Assembly: GCF_017743935.1 (NCBI RefSeq)
Contig: NZ_JAGHRE010000003.1
Coordinates: 62,001-126,000, forward strand
Length of the DNA: 64,000 bases
DNA from: Tropicibacter sp. R16_0
GTDB taxonomy: Bacteria; Pseudomonadota; Alphaproteobacteria; Rhodobacterales; Rhodobacteraceae
Direction of reading: 5' to 3'
Part shown: one piece after another, positions 53,978-64,000 of the stretch
How positions within the stretch are numbered: the stretch's first letter is position 1
Layout of the letters: each line of letters starts with the position of its first letter
Program-made: the position numbers and the translations under genes
Notes under the pieces: generated by a model
What the model saw: only the letters and a program-made list of their open reading frames with translations
Told to the model about the DNA's origin: nothing
The model's database searches: none

Positions 53978-55345
53978 GTGAGCAAAATGATGACATATGG
54001 CGGGCATGCCCGCGCGATCGCGATCCTGGGCCTGCCACTTATCGGCGGGCATCTGGCGCAGTTTGCCATTGGTCTGACGGATACCGTCATGCTGGGCTGG
54101 TACGGGGTCGAGGAGTTGGCGGCCGTCACGCTAGCGGGCAGTTATTTCTTCATTCTCTTCATGGTTGGCGGTGGTTTGGCCATGGCGATCATGCCGCTGG
54201 TTGCGGCCTCCGATGCACAAGGCGATGACACGTCGATCCGCCGGGTGACCCGCATGGGGTTGTGGCAGACGGCGATGTTTGGCGTGATGGCCATGGGGAT
54301 GCTGTGGTGGTCCGAGCCGATCCTTTTGCTGCTCGGACAAAAGCCTGACGTGGCAGGCTTGGCAGCAGAGTATCTGCGGGTTGCAGGCTGGGGTATGTTC
54401 CCGGCGCTGTGGGTCATGGTGCTCAAGTCTTATCTGGCGGGGTTGGAACGCACGCAGATCGTGCTGTGGATCACTGTTTTGGCTGCCATCGTGAACGCGA
54501 TCGGGAACTACGCCCTGATCTTCGGCAATTGGGGCGCGCCCGAGTTGGGCATCATTGGTGCGGGCATCGCCTCGGTTCTGACGCAGCTTGTGTCATTGGT
54601 GGCTGTGGTCTTCTACGCGCTCAAGGTGCTGCCGCAACACGCCCTGTTCCAACGCTTTTGGCGTCCTGATTGGGAGATGTTCGGCAGGGTGTTCAAAATC
54701 GGCGTGCCCATCGGCCTGACCAACCTGTCCGAGGTGTCGATGTTCGGCGCCTCGGCCATGATGATGGGCTGGCTGGGGACCGTACCGCTGGCCGCACACG
54801 GAATTGCCGTGCAGCTCGCCTCGGCCACCTTCATGGTGCATCTGGGGCTGAGCAGCGCGGCGACCATTCGGGCGGGCAATGCATTTGGTCGCCAAGACCG
54901 GCCGCATATGGCCAAGGGGGCTGTGGTTGTGACTGTGATGTCGCTGGCCGTCTCCGCTATTTCGATGGTGGTGTTCCTGACCTGCGCCGAGCCGCTCATC
55001 GGATTGTTCGTCGAAGAAGACGAACCTGATCTGGTGGCGATCCTGGCCATTGGCACGGGGCTGCTTGGTATGGCCGCGTTGTTCCAGCTGGTGGACGGGG
55101 TTCAGGCCATTGCGCTTGGCGTGCTGCGCGGCGTTCAGGATACCGCAGTGCCGATGGTGATGGCCGCACTCAGCTATTGGGCGGTGGGGATCCCGGCATC
55201 TTATGTCTTTGGTTTCATGTTCGGGCTTGAAGGGATCGGCGTGTGGCTGGGGCTTGTCCTTGGACTTGCCTGCGCCGCGGTGCTTTTGATGGCGCGGTTC
55301 TGGGGGCGTTCGATCAAACAGGTCGGTACGGCGCCAACGACGTGA
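53978..55345 (+). CDS. MATE-family multidrug efflux transporter
   Basis: 455 residues with 12 membrane segments in two homologous halves; GLPLIGGHLAQFAIGLTD is the first-helix MATE signature. Exports cationic drugs or dyes with Na+ or H+ exchange. The frame opens at GTG 53978, but ATG 53987 or 53990 (MTYGGHARAI) is equally likely as the true start. Confidence 0.9.
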   Translation: MSKMMTYGGHARAIAILGLPLIGGHLAQFAIGLTDTVMLGWYGVEELAAVTLAGSYFFILFMVGGGLAMAIMPLVAASDAQGDDTSIRRVTRMGLWQTAMFGVMAMGMLWWSEPILLLLGQKPDVAGLAAEYLRVAGWGMFPALWVMVLKSYLAGLERTQIVLWITVLAAIVNAIGNYALIFGNWGAPELGIIGAGIASVLTQLVSLVAVVFYALKVLPQHALFQRFWRPDWEMFGRVFKIGVPIGLTNLSEVSMFGASAMMMGWLGTVPLAAHGIAVQLASATFMVHLGLSSAATIRAGNAFGRQDRPHMAKGAVVVTVMSLAVSAISMVVFLTCAEPLIGLFVEEDEPDLVAILAIGTGLLGMAALFQLVDGVQAIALGVLRGVQDTAVPMVMAALSYWAVGIPASYVFGFMFGLEGIGVWLGLVLGLACAAVLLMARFWGRSIKQVGTAPTT

Positions 55346-55481
55346 CACACGGGCGCACAACAAATCTTCGGAAAATACCGTGAAAAAACGCCAAGTGATT
55401 TAAGCACTTCGGTGAAGCGGCTTTAACATTTGGACAAGTTTTGCCGCTAGGCTCCCCTGCAGGAATATTGGGGGATGCCGC

Positions 55482-56984
55482 GTGGGCGAGATCAACAAAC
55501 AGCTGAAGGTGGGGCAAGCCGTCGACCGGTCCTTGGCTTACGAGCCAAGCGAACAAGAGCAGATGCTGGATGTGATCAACCAGATGGAGCAGGGGATCCT
55601 CGTCTGGTCCCCTGATGGTGTCTGCGTGCTGCACAATGACCGCATCTTCGAAGTGCTGGAACTAGGCCCCCGAGACCTGCAGGTGGGGATGACGCGTGAA
55701 ACGTTTCTGAGCATCACGGTGGCCCAGGGTGTTATCACGGCTGAGCGCAAGGCCGAGGTGCTTGAATTGTTCAAGACCGGTCAGCCGTTCCATTTCGACC
55801 GGGACATGCCGTCGGGCAAGGTGATCTCGTCCTTTGCACGTCCCTTGCGCCATGATGGCTACGTCGTCACGTTCACCGATGTCACGCAATTCCGCCGCGA
55901 CGCGGCTGACCTGGCCGTGGCCAAGCAGCAGGCAGAGATCGCGGAATCCAAGGCCAAGTCGATGCTGGCCAAGGAGCAGGCCTGGCGGGCCGAGGCCAAG
56001 TTGCTGGCAGATCTCGATGAATGGCTGCAAAGCTGCAAGACCCTGTCGGAACTCTTTGACGTTGTCGCAAAATTCATGACCAGCATGCTGCCGGAGACGC
56101 AAGGGGAGCTTTATATCTACTCCAATTCCCGCGACGTACTGGATGGAGCCTGCGCCTGGGGCGGCGGGCAGGCGCACGACCATATTGCGCCGGACAGTTG
56201 CTGGGCTTTGCGCCGGGGCCGTGGTTATCGGTTCGATGCGCGCGGCATCAGCTTTCGCTGTGGCCATGTAAACGACCACCCGACAACGGGGGACATCGAG
56301 GATGCCATGTGCATTCCGATCGTGGCCCATGGCGATACGGTAGGCTTGTTGCATGTGACCTATCCGCCGGGAACGGATGCGCAAGTTGCCAAGGATGGAT
56401 ACGACTTTGCCCTGCAATGCGGCGAACACATCAGCCTGGCCATCGCCAACGTCAAGCTACGGGATGAGTTGCACGACCAGAGCACACGCGATCCGCTCAC
56501 ACGGCTCTACAATCGGCGCTACTTTCTCGAAGCGATGCGCGCGGAACACGCGACGGCCGCGCGGAAGGATCAGCGCTTTGCGGTGCTGTCGTTTGATGCG
56601 GATAAATTCAAGGCGTTCAACGACAATCACGGACATGATGCCGGCGATATGGTGCTGCGCGCCATCGGAGACCGAATGCACGAGCTATTCCAGCATGGCG
56701 AGACGCCCTGCCGTTTTGGAGGAGAGGAGTTTTCCGTTCTTCTGCCGTGTGCAGACGCGGACATCGCCATGGGCGTGGCCGAGGTGCTGCGCGCAGGTAT
56801 CGAAGACACCCGCATCCGCTATGGCGCAGAAGAGCTGCCGCGCGTGACAATCTCGATCGGGGTCGCGGTCTATCCGGACCACGGCAACCTCCCTCAGGAT
56901 CTGTTGAATGCCGCCGACCGCGCGCTTTATGACGCCAAGGCGGCGGGGCGCAATTGCGTACGGTTGGTCGGGCGGGGCGCATAG
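55482..56984 (+). CDS. Diguanylate cyclase with PAS and GAF-like domains
   Basis: 500 residues, no membrane segment. A PAS-type domain (about 25-135), a coiled-coil linker (140-175), a GAF-like domain (about 180-325), and a GGDEF domain (335-495) with the active GGEEF at 413-417. The RxxD inhibitory site just before GGEEF is absent, so no product inhibition by that site. Makes c-di-GMP. GTG start. Confidence 0.87.
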   Translation: MGEINKQLKVGQAVDRSLAYEPSEQEQMLDVINQMEQGILVWSPDGVCVLHNDRIFEVLELGPRDLQVGMTRETFLSITVAQGVITAERKAEVLELFKTGQPFHFDRDMPSGKVISSFARPLRHDGYVVTFTDVTQFRRDAADLAVAKQQAEIAESKAKSMLAKEQAWRAEAKLLADLDEWLQSCKTLSELFDVVAKFMTSMLPETQGELYIYSNSRDVLDGACAWGGGQAHDHIAPDSCWALRRGRGYRFDARGISFRCGHVNDHPTTGDIEDAMCIPIVAHGDTVGLLHVTYPPGTDAQVAKDGYDFALQCGEHISLAIANVKLRDELHDQSTRDPLTRLYNRRYFLEAMRAEHATAARKDQRFAVLSFDADKFKAFNDNHGHDAGDMVLRAIGDRMHELFQHGETPCRFGGEEFSVLLPCADADIAMGVAEVLRAGIEDTRIRYGAEELPRVTISIGVAVYPDHGNLPQDLLNAADRALYDAKAAGRNCVRLVGRGA

Positions 56985-56999
56985 CACGCCCAAACGCGC

Positions 57000-57401
57000 C
57001 TATTTTTTGAGAAGGCGATCTGCCTTTTTGCGCACCAGAACCGAGCGGAGGTCATGCATGGCCAACAGCAGATCGTCCGTCACCTCTTCCAATTGTTTGT
57101 CGCTGGCCTTGGAATGCGACCAGTGGGTTACCTGGTTCAGGTAATCCACGGCCCGAAAGATGTCGTCGATATCGCGCTCCGCCAAAAGCGCGATACGATG
57201 TTCCATCCAATGCTCGATCTCGCGCATGTCCGCCTTGGTCAGCTTGCGCCCACCATGCGGTTTGATCTCGCCGTTGCGGATGTTGACGACGGCAATCTGC
57301 TCCATCTCGATCCGGCGTTGGCGGTTTTCGGTGTCTACGCGAAAGACAAAGGCGCCGTTGTCGCGGACGCGAAAGTAGTATTCGGGCAACTCGGGGGCCA
57401 T
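57000..57401 (-). CDS. Conserved hypothetical protein
   Basis: 133 residues: an N-terminal beta-rich segment (YYFRVRDNGAFVFRVDTENRQ), KADMREIEHWM, and a helical C-terminal half. No signal peptide. AAGGAA before the ATG. Co-directional with and 17 bp downstream of aspC. Function unknown. Confidence 0.7.
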   Translation of the reverse strand: MAPELPEYYFRVRDNGAFVFRVDTENRQRRIEMEQIAVVNIRNGEIKPHGGRKLTKADMREIEHWMEHRIALLAERDIDDIFRAVDYLNQVTHWSHSKASDKQLEEVTDDLLLAMHDLRSVLVRKKADRLLKK

Positions 57402-57418
57402 GCCTGTTCCTTTGTCTT

Positions 57419-58654
<1,236 letters not shown>

Positions 58655-58715
58655 TCATAGGGTGCGCCTGAATGACGATCAAGTGATATAGAGACAGCGC
58701 AGCAGGAGAGCCCAG

Positions 58716-59105
58716 ATGAGCACTGACAACGATTGGTTCGGACCGGAATCGGCAACCTTTGGAGACCGCGTTGCAGGCGCCCGCGAGGCAGCAGGAATGA
58801 CGCAAGCTCAGCTGGCCCGCCGCCTGGGTGTCAAAAAGGCCACCGTGTCCGGTTGGGAGCAGGATCTGTCGGAACCGCGCGCCAACAAGCTGTCGATGAT
58901 GGCCGGGCTGCTCAATGTCTCGATCATGTGGCTCTTGACCGGTGAAGGCGATGGAATGGCCGAACCCGCCGGAGAGGTCACTCCGATCGAGGGGCTGTCT
59001 GATGTGGTGATGGAGCTGCGCGCGATCCGGGCCGAAATGCGGGCCAACGCGGAACGCGCTGCGCGGTTGGAAAAACGCCTGCGTCAGATGCTGGGGCAAT
59101 CCTGA
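58716..59105 (+). CDS. XRE-family HTH regulator
   Basis: 129 residues with a Cro/CI HTH at about 20-70 (MTQAQLARRLGVKKATVSGWEQDLSEPR) and a helical C-terminal tail with coiled-coil character. AGGAGAG precedes the ATG. The stop overlaps sdhE by one base (TGATG), so it is translationally linked to the succinate dehydrogenase assembly factor. Target unknown. Confidence 0.87.
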   Translation: MSTDNDWFGPESATFGDRVAGAREAAGMTQAQLARRLGVKKATVSGWEQDLSEPRANKLSMMAGLLNVSIMWLLTGEGDGMAEPAGEVTPIEGLSDVVMELRAIRAEMRANAERAARLEKRLRQMLGQS

Positions 59106-59362
59106 TGGCCGAGCTCTTGGAGCATCGCCTCAAGCGGTTGAAAATGCGCTCGATGCGCCGCGGCATCAAAGAGATGGACATCATCCTGACGGCCTATGCC
59201 GATCACAACCTGCATGACATGGATGCAGCAGGCCTGGATCTGTACGAGGCGCTGCTGCATGAAAACGATCAGGACCTCTATCAATGGGTCACGGGACAGG
59301 TCGAAACACCTGATCCTTATGGCGCCCTGATTGCGGATATCGCGCAAACGTTTCAAAAATAA
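59105..59362 (+). CDS. sdhE: FAD assembly factor SdhE
   Basis: 85 residues. KMRSMRRGIKEMDIIL holds the RGxxE motif required for covalent flavinylation of succinate dehydrogenase, followed by the family YEALLHENDQDLYQWVTG. Normal length. Confidence 0.92.
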   Translation: MAELLEHRLKRLKMRSMRRGIKEMDIILTAYADHNLHDMDAAGLDLYEALLHENDQDLYQWVTGQVETPDPYGALIADIAQTFQK

Positions 59363-59437
59363 CACAGTTTTCTGCTTAACTGATTATTCGGCTTTTGAGC
59401 GCATTTTCTACTGAAGAAAAGCGAGTCGGAGAGACGG

Positions 59438-59935
59438 ATGAGTATGGAAATGCAAGTTACCCCGACCGGCACCAAAGGGTTCATGACCAGCTATCTTGAG
59501 ACGCTGGCACTTGTTGAACGTCTGCACCGTCTGCTGCTGGACGTCATCAAAGATGAATTCGAGCGTGTCGGTGTGCTGGAAATCAATGCGGTTCAGGCCC
59601 TGTTGCTGTTCAATATCGGCGACAATGAGGTGACGGCGGGCGAGTTGAAAAGCCGTGGCTATTACCAAGGCAGCAACGTCAGCTACAACCTGAAAAAGCT
59701 GGTAGAAATGGGCTATATGCACCACCAACGGTGCGAGATCGACCGCCGCTCGGTGCGGGTGCGTTTGACGGCCAAGGGCCGTGATGTGCGTGACGTGGTG
59801 ACCGACCTGTTCTTGCGCCACGCCGAAGGGTTGGAAGAACGGTCGGTGATCGACGCCCAGGGGATCGAAGACATCACCCGGTCGCTGAAACGCGTGGAAC
59901 GCTATTGGACCGATCAGATCCGATACATCTATTGA
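59438..59935 (+). CDS. MarR-family winged-helix regulator, LdtR-like
   Basis: 165 residues: N-terminal dimerisation helix (MTSYLETLALVERLHRLLLD), winged helix (TAGELKSRGYYQGSNVSYNLKKLVEMGYM, then DRRSVRVRLTAKGRDV). The sequence pattern matches the alphaproteobacterial LdtR group. Converges with the DUF1194 gene, overlapping by 7 bp. Confidence 0.85.
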   Translation: MSMEMQVTPTGTKGFMTSYLETLALVERLHRLLLDVIKDEFERVGVLEINAVQALLLFNIGDNEVTAGELKSRGYYQGSNVSYNLKKLVEMGYMHHQRCEIDRRSVRVRLTAKGRDVRDVVTDLFLRHAEGLEERSVIDAQGIEDITRSLKRVERYWTDQIRYIY

Positions 59936-60684
59936 GCTGGTTTGCGATGGCTTGGCGGGCTTTGTGACAGCACAACGACTGCCAACTCTCGCAACAGTTT
60001 GCGCGTCATCGCGGCTTGAAAATCCTCGAACCCCAGGGCGGTTTCCACAAAGGCGTCAGGGCCGTGGATCACGCGGGCTTGGAAATAGGCGACCAACTCG
60101 CCGATCTGGGCCATGCGCGTGTCGGTGCTGTCCTGAGTGTCCGCCCCGATGACGAGCCCGTTGATCGTGATCGCGGACCCATCAAGCCTGGCTTTGATGA
60201 TGTGTGGGGACGGGCCCATGTTGTGCAGGCCGTCCCCTGACAGATCCAGGGTGTGTTTCCAACAGCCGGGCACTTGCGCCAATTGAGCGACCCCAAATTG
60301 CATGGCGGTGCCTACAGCTGTTCCCGGAGGGGCAGGGGCGCGCCGTGTCAGCGCCAGGGTTTGCGTGATCCGTAACAGTGTTTCGGCTGAATCTACGGCG
60401 GTCCAGTTCAACAGAATTCGCTGAAATTCAGGGGCGCTCCACTCAAAGACCATCAGGTGAACGGGCAGCTCAGGTGTCGAAAGCAGGGCGCGTTTGACCT
60501 CGGCATCCTGCAAGGCGCCTGCGAGCCCCTCGATTTGCAGACGATATTCCTGTCGGCTGACCGACCCAGAGACATCAAGCCCCAAGGCCAAGGCCTGTCG
60601 GCAGGGGGACGCCGCGCCGATACCTGCGATACCGCCGCACAGCGATATCGCAAGCATGAAGGCAAGGCGCGCGCGTTTGATCAC
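59929..60684 (-). CDS. DUF1194-like exported VWA protein
   Basis: 251 residues from a GTG that overlaps the VOC stop (GTGA). A signal-like N-terminus (LAFMLAISLCGGIAG) is followed by LALGLDVSGSVSRQEY, a von Willebrand A MIDAS DxSGS motif, matching DUF1194. Exported metal-binding domain of unknown partner. A longer frame to 60849 lies over the VOC gene. Confidence 0.75.
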   Translation of the reverse strand: MIKRARLAFMLAISLCGGIAGIGAASPCRQALALGLDVSGSVSRQEYRLQIEGLAGALQDAEVKRALLSTPELPVHLMVFEWSAPEFQRILLNWTAVDSAETLLRITQTLALTRRAPAPPGTAVGTAMQFGVAQLAQVPGCWKHTLDLSGDGLHNMGPSPHIIKARLDGSAITINGLVIGADTQDSTDTRMAQIGELVAYFQARVIHGPDAFVETALGFEDFQAAMTRKLLRELAVVVLSQSPPSHRKPAQ

Positions 60685-61109
60685 CAGTGACCGGTGCTGT
60701 CCATGCTGACCCAGGGTTCGGCCGGGGCCAGGGCGTCGCCGTTTTGCAGCAGCTCGATCGAGATGTTGTCGGGGGAGCGGACAAAGGCCATGCGCCCATC
60801 GCGTGGCGGGCGGTTGATGACCACGCCGTTGTCCTGCAGCATCTGGCACATGCCATAGATGTCGTCGACGCCATAAGCCAAGTGGCCAAAATGGCGGCTG
60901 TCAGCGGGCAGTTCGTCGTCCCCGTCCCAGTTGTAGGTCAGCTCGAGCGGGGTTTCGTCCTGACCAGGTGCGGCAAGGTAAACCAGGGTAAACCGGCCTT
61001 GGTCGCTCTCGTAACGGCGGATTTCGCGCAGCCCCAGAAGTTCGTAAAATGCCATGGATTTTTCCAGGTCTTTTACGCGCACCATGACGTGCAGGTATTT
61101 CAAGCTCAT
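60681..61109 (-). CDS. gloA: Lactoylglutathione lyase family (glyoxalase I)
   Basis: 142 residues. HVMVRVKDLEKSMAFYELLG, ESDQGRFTLVYL and LELTYNW resemble glyoxalase I, including metal-ligand His, Glu residues. Detoxifies methylglyoxal in classic members. GGAGA precedes the ATG. Confidence 0.8.
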   Translation of the reverse strand: MSLKYLHVMVRVKDLEKSMAFYELLGLREIRRYESDQGRFTLVYLAAPGQDETPLELTYNWDGDDELPADSRHFGHLAYGVDDIYGMCQMLQDNGVVINRPPRDGRMAFVRSPDNISIELLQNGDALAPAEPWVSMDSTGHW

Positions 61110-61181
61110 GTCAGTCTCCGTTGTCTTTGAGACAGACTCTAGCGGTTAGTCAGCCAAGCGCCAGTGGCGCGATGCGTGATT

Positions 61182-62618
61182 TCAGAATTTTGATTCAATC
61201 CCCAGAGAGACGGAGAACTCGCGAATGTCGAAGCGGCTGATGTTCGAGTCCTTCTTGCCGGTGCGTACCCGTAACATGGGCGCAAAGCCGGCATAGTCGT
61301 ATTCGTCAAAGAACAGGCTGAGATCGCCATAGATCGACTTGTCCTGCCGCCCGCCGGGGACATTGAAAATACTCACGGCATATTCGGGGTAGTCGGAGTA
61401 ACCAAGAACCAGACCCGCGCTGAGTTTGGCAGGCCCGATCGCCCGTCCCAGATCATAGCTGACCCGAACAGATGCAGACCGATACGTGCCAGTGAACCAC
61501 CGAGCGCGGGAGTCCCGATATGCCATCGAGACCGAAATCCGGTCGCCGTTGCCCACAGGGCGGTGATACAATGCGCCAAAGCCCAGGATGTTGGCGTCAT
61601 TTGTGCCATAGCGCTCGGCAAACCGTGTTTCCAAAGTGGCGTTTATGCGCAATTGTCCGCCAGCAGCCATGCGCCAGGTGCGTTCGCCCCCAAGCCGCGC
61701 GAAATTGTAGCTTCGTTCGCCGCCAAACCAGGAGGTGCCCGTGGCGGCCTCCACAGCCGCCGAGCCGAGGTTTTCGGCAGGGCCCACGATCATGGCGTGC
61801 CGGAGAGACACTTCGCCATAGGTCGAGGCAAATTGCGACCCGGTGACGTTGGGCGCTTGCGCCTTGGCCTCGGACGACAGCGAAACGCGCTGCACATACA
61901 GGCGCCCGCCAACCGACGTCATGCTGTCGGCCGATTGTCTCAGTCGATGGGCGGTGGTGATATCCAGGATGCCATATGCACCCGACAAGGCCTGGGCAGA
62001 CCCGCTGAGTTGACCAACGACGGGCACGCCATCGATTATCTGCAGGGCGGTGTCTGACCCGTTGTTGACGTTGTCGGTTGGCTTGATTTCCGCGCGTATA
62101 CGAAAGGCCCAGGGGTTGATCCGGCGCAGCTGCTGGTAATCTTTTGCAATCTGCTCTTCGGTGTTTTCATCCGGGGCATGAATGGCTGTACGCCTTAGCC
62201 AAAACTGCGCCATAGTCGGACGCCCGGCCTGCAACGACAGTCGCGCGGCCAGCTGTGCAGATTGAAACTGCAACCCTTGCTCGTCCGAATTTCGATAGGC
62301 CAAAGCTGCTGCCCGCCGCCCTTCTTCGGGTTCGTTTATGCGGGCATACGCGGCGGCTTGCATGTAGTGCAGCACCGGGTTCTTGGGATCTGCCTGCAAA
62401 AGCCCGTACGTCAGCGCAACGGTCACGTCAGGTTGACCGATACGGAGCGCTTCGATGGCTGCCCGATATGCCTGATCGAGTGTCAGGTTGTGCGACGTTT
62501 CCTCGGCTTGGCCCACGTTCACCAGACCAAGAGCCAGAACGGTCGAGGCCAAAACCGCCCGGAGCGGAGCCAGCACCAACCTGTTACGGTCGCGGTTGGT
62601 TGCAGATGGGATCGGCAT
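61182..62618 (-). CDS. Slam-like outer-membrane translocon (TPR + beta-barrel)
   Basis: 478 residues from the ATG of MPIPSATN; this start overlaps the upstream lipoprotein gene by 35 bp. Residues 1-38 form a signal peptide, 45-180 are TPR-like helices, and 190-478 are alternating beta-strands ending in the Slam/DUF560-like DSNISRFDIREFSVSLGIESKF-type strand (final residue Phe). Slam proteins move surface lipoproteins across the outer membrane, and here the adjacent upstream gene is such a lipoprotein. Family call rests on architecture and context. Confidence 0.75.
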   Translation of the reverse strand: MPIPSATNRDRNRLVLAPLRAVLASTVLALGLVNVGQAEETSHNLTLDQAYRAAIEALRIGQPDVTVALTYGLLQADPKNPVLHYMQAAAYARINEPEEGRRAAALAYRNSDEQGLQFQSAQLAARLSLQAGRPTMAQFWLRRTAIHAPDENTEEQIAKDYQQLRRINPWAFRIRAEIKPTDNVNNGSDTALQIIDGVPVVGQLSGSAQALSGAYGILDITTAHRLRQSADSMTSVGGRLYVQRVSLSSEAKAQAPNVTGSQFASTYGEVSLRHAMIVGPAENLGSAAVEAATGTSWFGGERSYNFARLGGERTWRMAAGGQLRINATLETRFAERYGTNDANILGFGALYHRPVGNGDRISVSMAYRDSRARWFTGTYRSASVRVSYDLGRAIGPAKLSAGLVLGYSDYPEYAVSIFNVPGGRQDKSIYGDLSLFFDEYDYAGFAPMLRVRTGKKDSNISRFDIREFSVSLGIESKF

Positions 62619-63501
62619 TTGCGGTTCCGCATTGCGCCAGGACGAATACACCATATTCCAGCGCATCACCGCCTGACCCGTCGATGTGGTTCGACGCGGT
62701 CAAAGCCCCAGCAACAGCCGTGGCATCCGTTCCGCCGAAGAGACCGGCATAGGACCCGACGGTTTGAGTGGATCCTCTCCGCACTTCACCGTTGAATGCC
62801 CCGTTGCTGTCAATTGTGCCCGGGAACAGGGACAGATCGGTCAGAGTGAGAGAGCCGGGGTTATCTGCGAGCACCCGGTCGTAGACGATGCCGTTGATGG
62901 CATTGTCGGCAAAATCAGCGTTGATGAACACCAATCCGGTGACTTCGGCAGTCTGCGTGGGGCGAATTTCGGTTGCGGTGCCCGGGGTCACGGGGAGCAG
63001 ATCGTTGCCATCGCCAGACGCGTTCAAGACGCCGACGTAATTGCCCCCATAGCTTACAAGGCCCGACCCGGCGGGAGTGGTGTCGGGCGCCGTATAGGTT
63101 CCGTCGCGACCATAGGTTGACCCCATGATGACCGAATTGAACTGCGGTCCACCGCCAACGACGGCTGCATAGACGCCGTCTCGTTCCTGAACAAAGGCGG
63201 TAAAGTGACGGTCGAGTGAACTGGCTTGCGATGTGTAGGCTTCATACCCCGGCACATCCAGGGCCGCGTTCCGGGTGTAGACCGCCTCGAATGGGGTGTT
63301 GTCCAACTGGCTGCCTGTCACCGTCAGGGTCTGGTTTGCCTGATTGTATTCCACACTGGTCACGTTGCCAGCAATCGCTTCGGGGACTGTCGGGGTGGGC
63401 TCAATTGGTTGCACAGGCGTGCCGCCCGTGTCAGTGAAAACATCGCCACCACACGCCGACACCGCGACGACCGTCGCGATACCAAGCCAAAACCGCTTCA
63501 T
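62584..63501 (-). CDS. TbpB-like surface lipoprotein, probable Slam substrate
   Basis: 305 residues from the ATG of MKRFWLGI (GAGG upstream). Lipobox VAVSACGG with lipidated C17. A Pro/Thr-rich spacer follows (22-42), then beta-rich repeats and a C-terminal SYAGLFGGTDATAVAGAL motif typical of TbpB-type barrels, and two C-terminal cysteines. It is directly upstream of the Slam-like gene with overlapping coding sequence, the usual arrangement of a cognate pair. Confidence 0.75.
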   Translation of the reverse strand: MKRFWLGIATVVAVSACGGDVFTDTGGTPVQPIEPTPTVPEAIAGNVTSVEYNQANQTLTVTGSQLDNTPFEAVYTRNAALDVPGYEAYTSQASSLDRHFTAFVQERDGVYAAVVGGGPQFNSVIMGSTYGRDGTYTAPDTTPAGSGLVSYGGNYVGVLNASGDGNDLLPVTPGTATEIRPTQTAEVTGLVFINADFADNAINGIVYDRVLADNPGSLTLTDLSLFPGTIDSNGAFNGEVRRGSTQTVGSYAGLFGGTDATAVAGALTASNHIDGSGGDALEYGVFVLAQCGTANADPICNQPRP

Positions 63502-63693
63502 CTGCCTCAACCTCTGTTTTTTGTAGGTTTTTTTGCAACGTCCGTCTTTTGCGGGAAGAAGTCAATCTTTCTGCGCCTGATGATTGTAAAGCGTGACCAA
63601 TGTGTGACCTTGATATTGCGGTTCACGCCGAACACGCGCCCATATATAGTTTGAACAAACAGATTCTCTGAGCCCACCAAGGAGTTCCCCCTC

Positions 63694-64000
63694 ATGCCTC
63701 TATCGCCCGAGCAACTTGCCGAAATCGAAGAGCAGCGCACACAGTCTCAGGCGACGTTGCGCACTGTTGCACCGGGGATCGAGCAGCATCTTTATGCGGC
63801 AAAGCCGGTCCTGGATCACGGGTTTGTCCGGGTCATCGACTATATGGGCGATGATGCCGCGATCTGTCAGGCGGCGCGTGTATCTTATGGCAAGGGCACC
63901 AAATCGGTTCAGAACGATGAGGGTTTGATCCGTTATCTGATGCGCCACTGGCATTCGACACCCTTCGAGATGTGCGAGCTGAAACTGCACGTCAAATTGC
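63694..64000 (+). CDS. thyX: FAD-dependent thymidylate synthase ThyX (3' cut by window)
   Basis: 102 residues visible from an ATG with GGAG upstream, running off the right edge. After a short leader, [18 protein letters not shown] and [21 protein letters not shown] match the N-terminal half of ThyX; the signature RHRxxS motif would lie outside. Methylates dUMP using FAD. Confidence 0.92.
   Translation, partial: MPLSPEQLAEIEEQRTQSQATLRTVAPGIEQHLYAAKPVLDHGFVRVIDYMGDDAAICQAARVSYGKGTKSVQNDEGLIRYLMRHWHSTPFEMCELKLHVKL

Overview
The window is about 60% G+C with Shine-Dalgarno-led, tightly packed operons. It carries many genes typical of the Rhodobacterales/Roseobacter group: a DUF6280 protein, an XRE-SdhE pair, an LdtR-like MarR regulator, a PopZ-like acidic protein after pcm-tolC, a Roseobacter-type MATE pump and ThyX. 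I read it as the chromosome of a marine alphaproteobacterium of that group; the genus cannot be fixed from sequence alone.

Bases 1 to about 9290 look like a genomic island beside the 3' end of a tRNA-Cys gene. Next to the tRNA is a 5'-truncated tyrosine recombinase. Further in are an unrecognised 480-residue helical protein whose 3' end runs into the recombinase remnant, and a two-gene operon encoding very unusual enzymes. The first is a papain-like cysteine peptidase fused to an alpha/beta-hydrolase. The second is a trypsin-like peptidase fused to a DNA/RNA non-specific endonuclease and then to an SGNH-type hydrolase. At the left edge are a partial unknown gene and a small, secreted, cysteine-rich peptide. 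The multi-enzyme pair is the best candidate in the window for an undescribed conflict or defence system.

From 9.6 to 34 kb the region is metabolic. It holds an oxidative operon (LeuB-like dehydrogenase, GMC oxidoreductase, aldehyde dehydrogenase, membrane hydroxylase). Next comes a methionine gamma-lyase locus matching the mdeR/mdeA/mdeB arrangement of Pseudomonas putida. Then follow a TctDE-controlled tripartite tricarboxylate transporter with TctA and TctB fused, in an operon with a PrpF-type isomerase, a universal stress protein and a 2-hydroxyacid dehydrogenase. Last is a five-gene run of redox enzymes (CmcJ-type, SDR, enoyl-CoA hydratase-like, 2OG-Fe(II) oxygenase, MDR) next to a divergent LysR regulator.

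From 34 to 64 kb are mostly core genes: pcm, tolC, the PopZ-like protein, cobQ, efp, ygfZ, parE, ppk2, a MATE pump, a diguanylate cyclase, an aspartate aminotransferase, sdhE, gloA and thyX (cut by the window end). Oddities here include a perfect 20-copy GCCGAA array, an ABC transmembrane protein without an ATPase, an A+T-rich orphan SLATT-like membrane protein beside a large palindromic repeat, a class III cyclase with an in-frame premature stop, a tandem HxlR regulator, and a surface lipoprotein paired with a Slam-like outer-membrane translocon.
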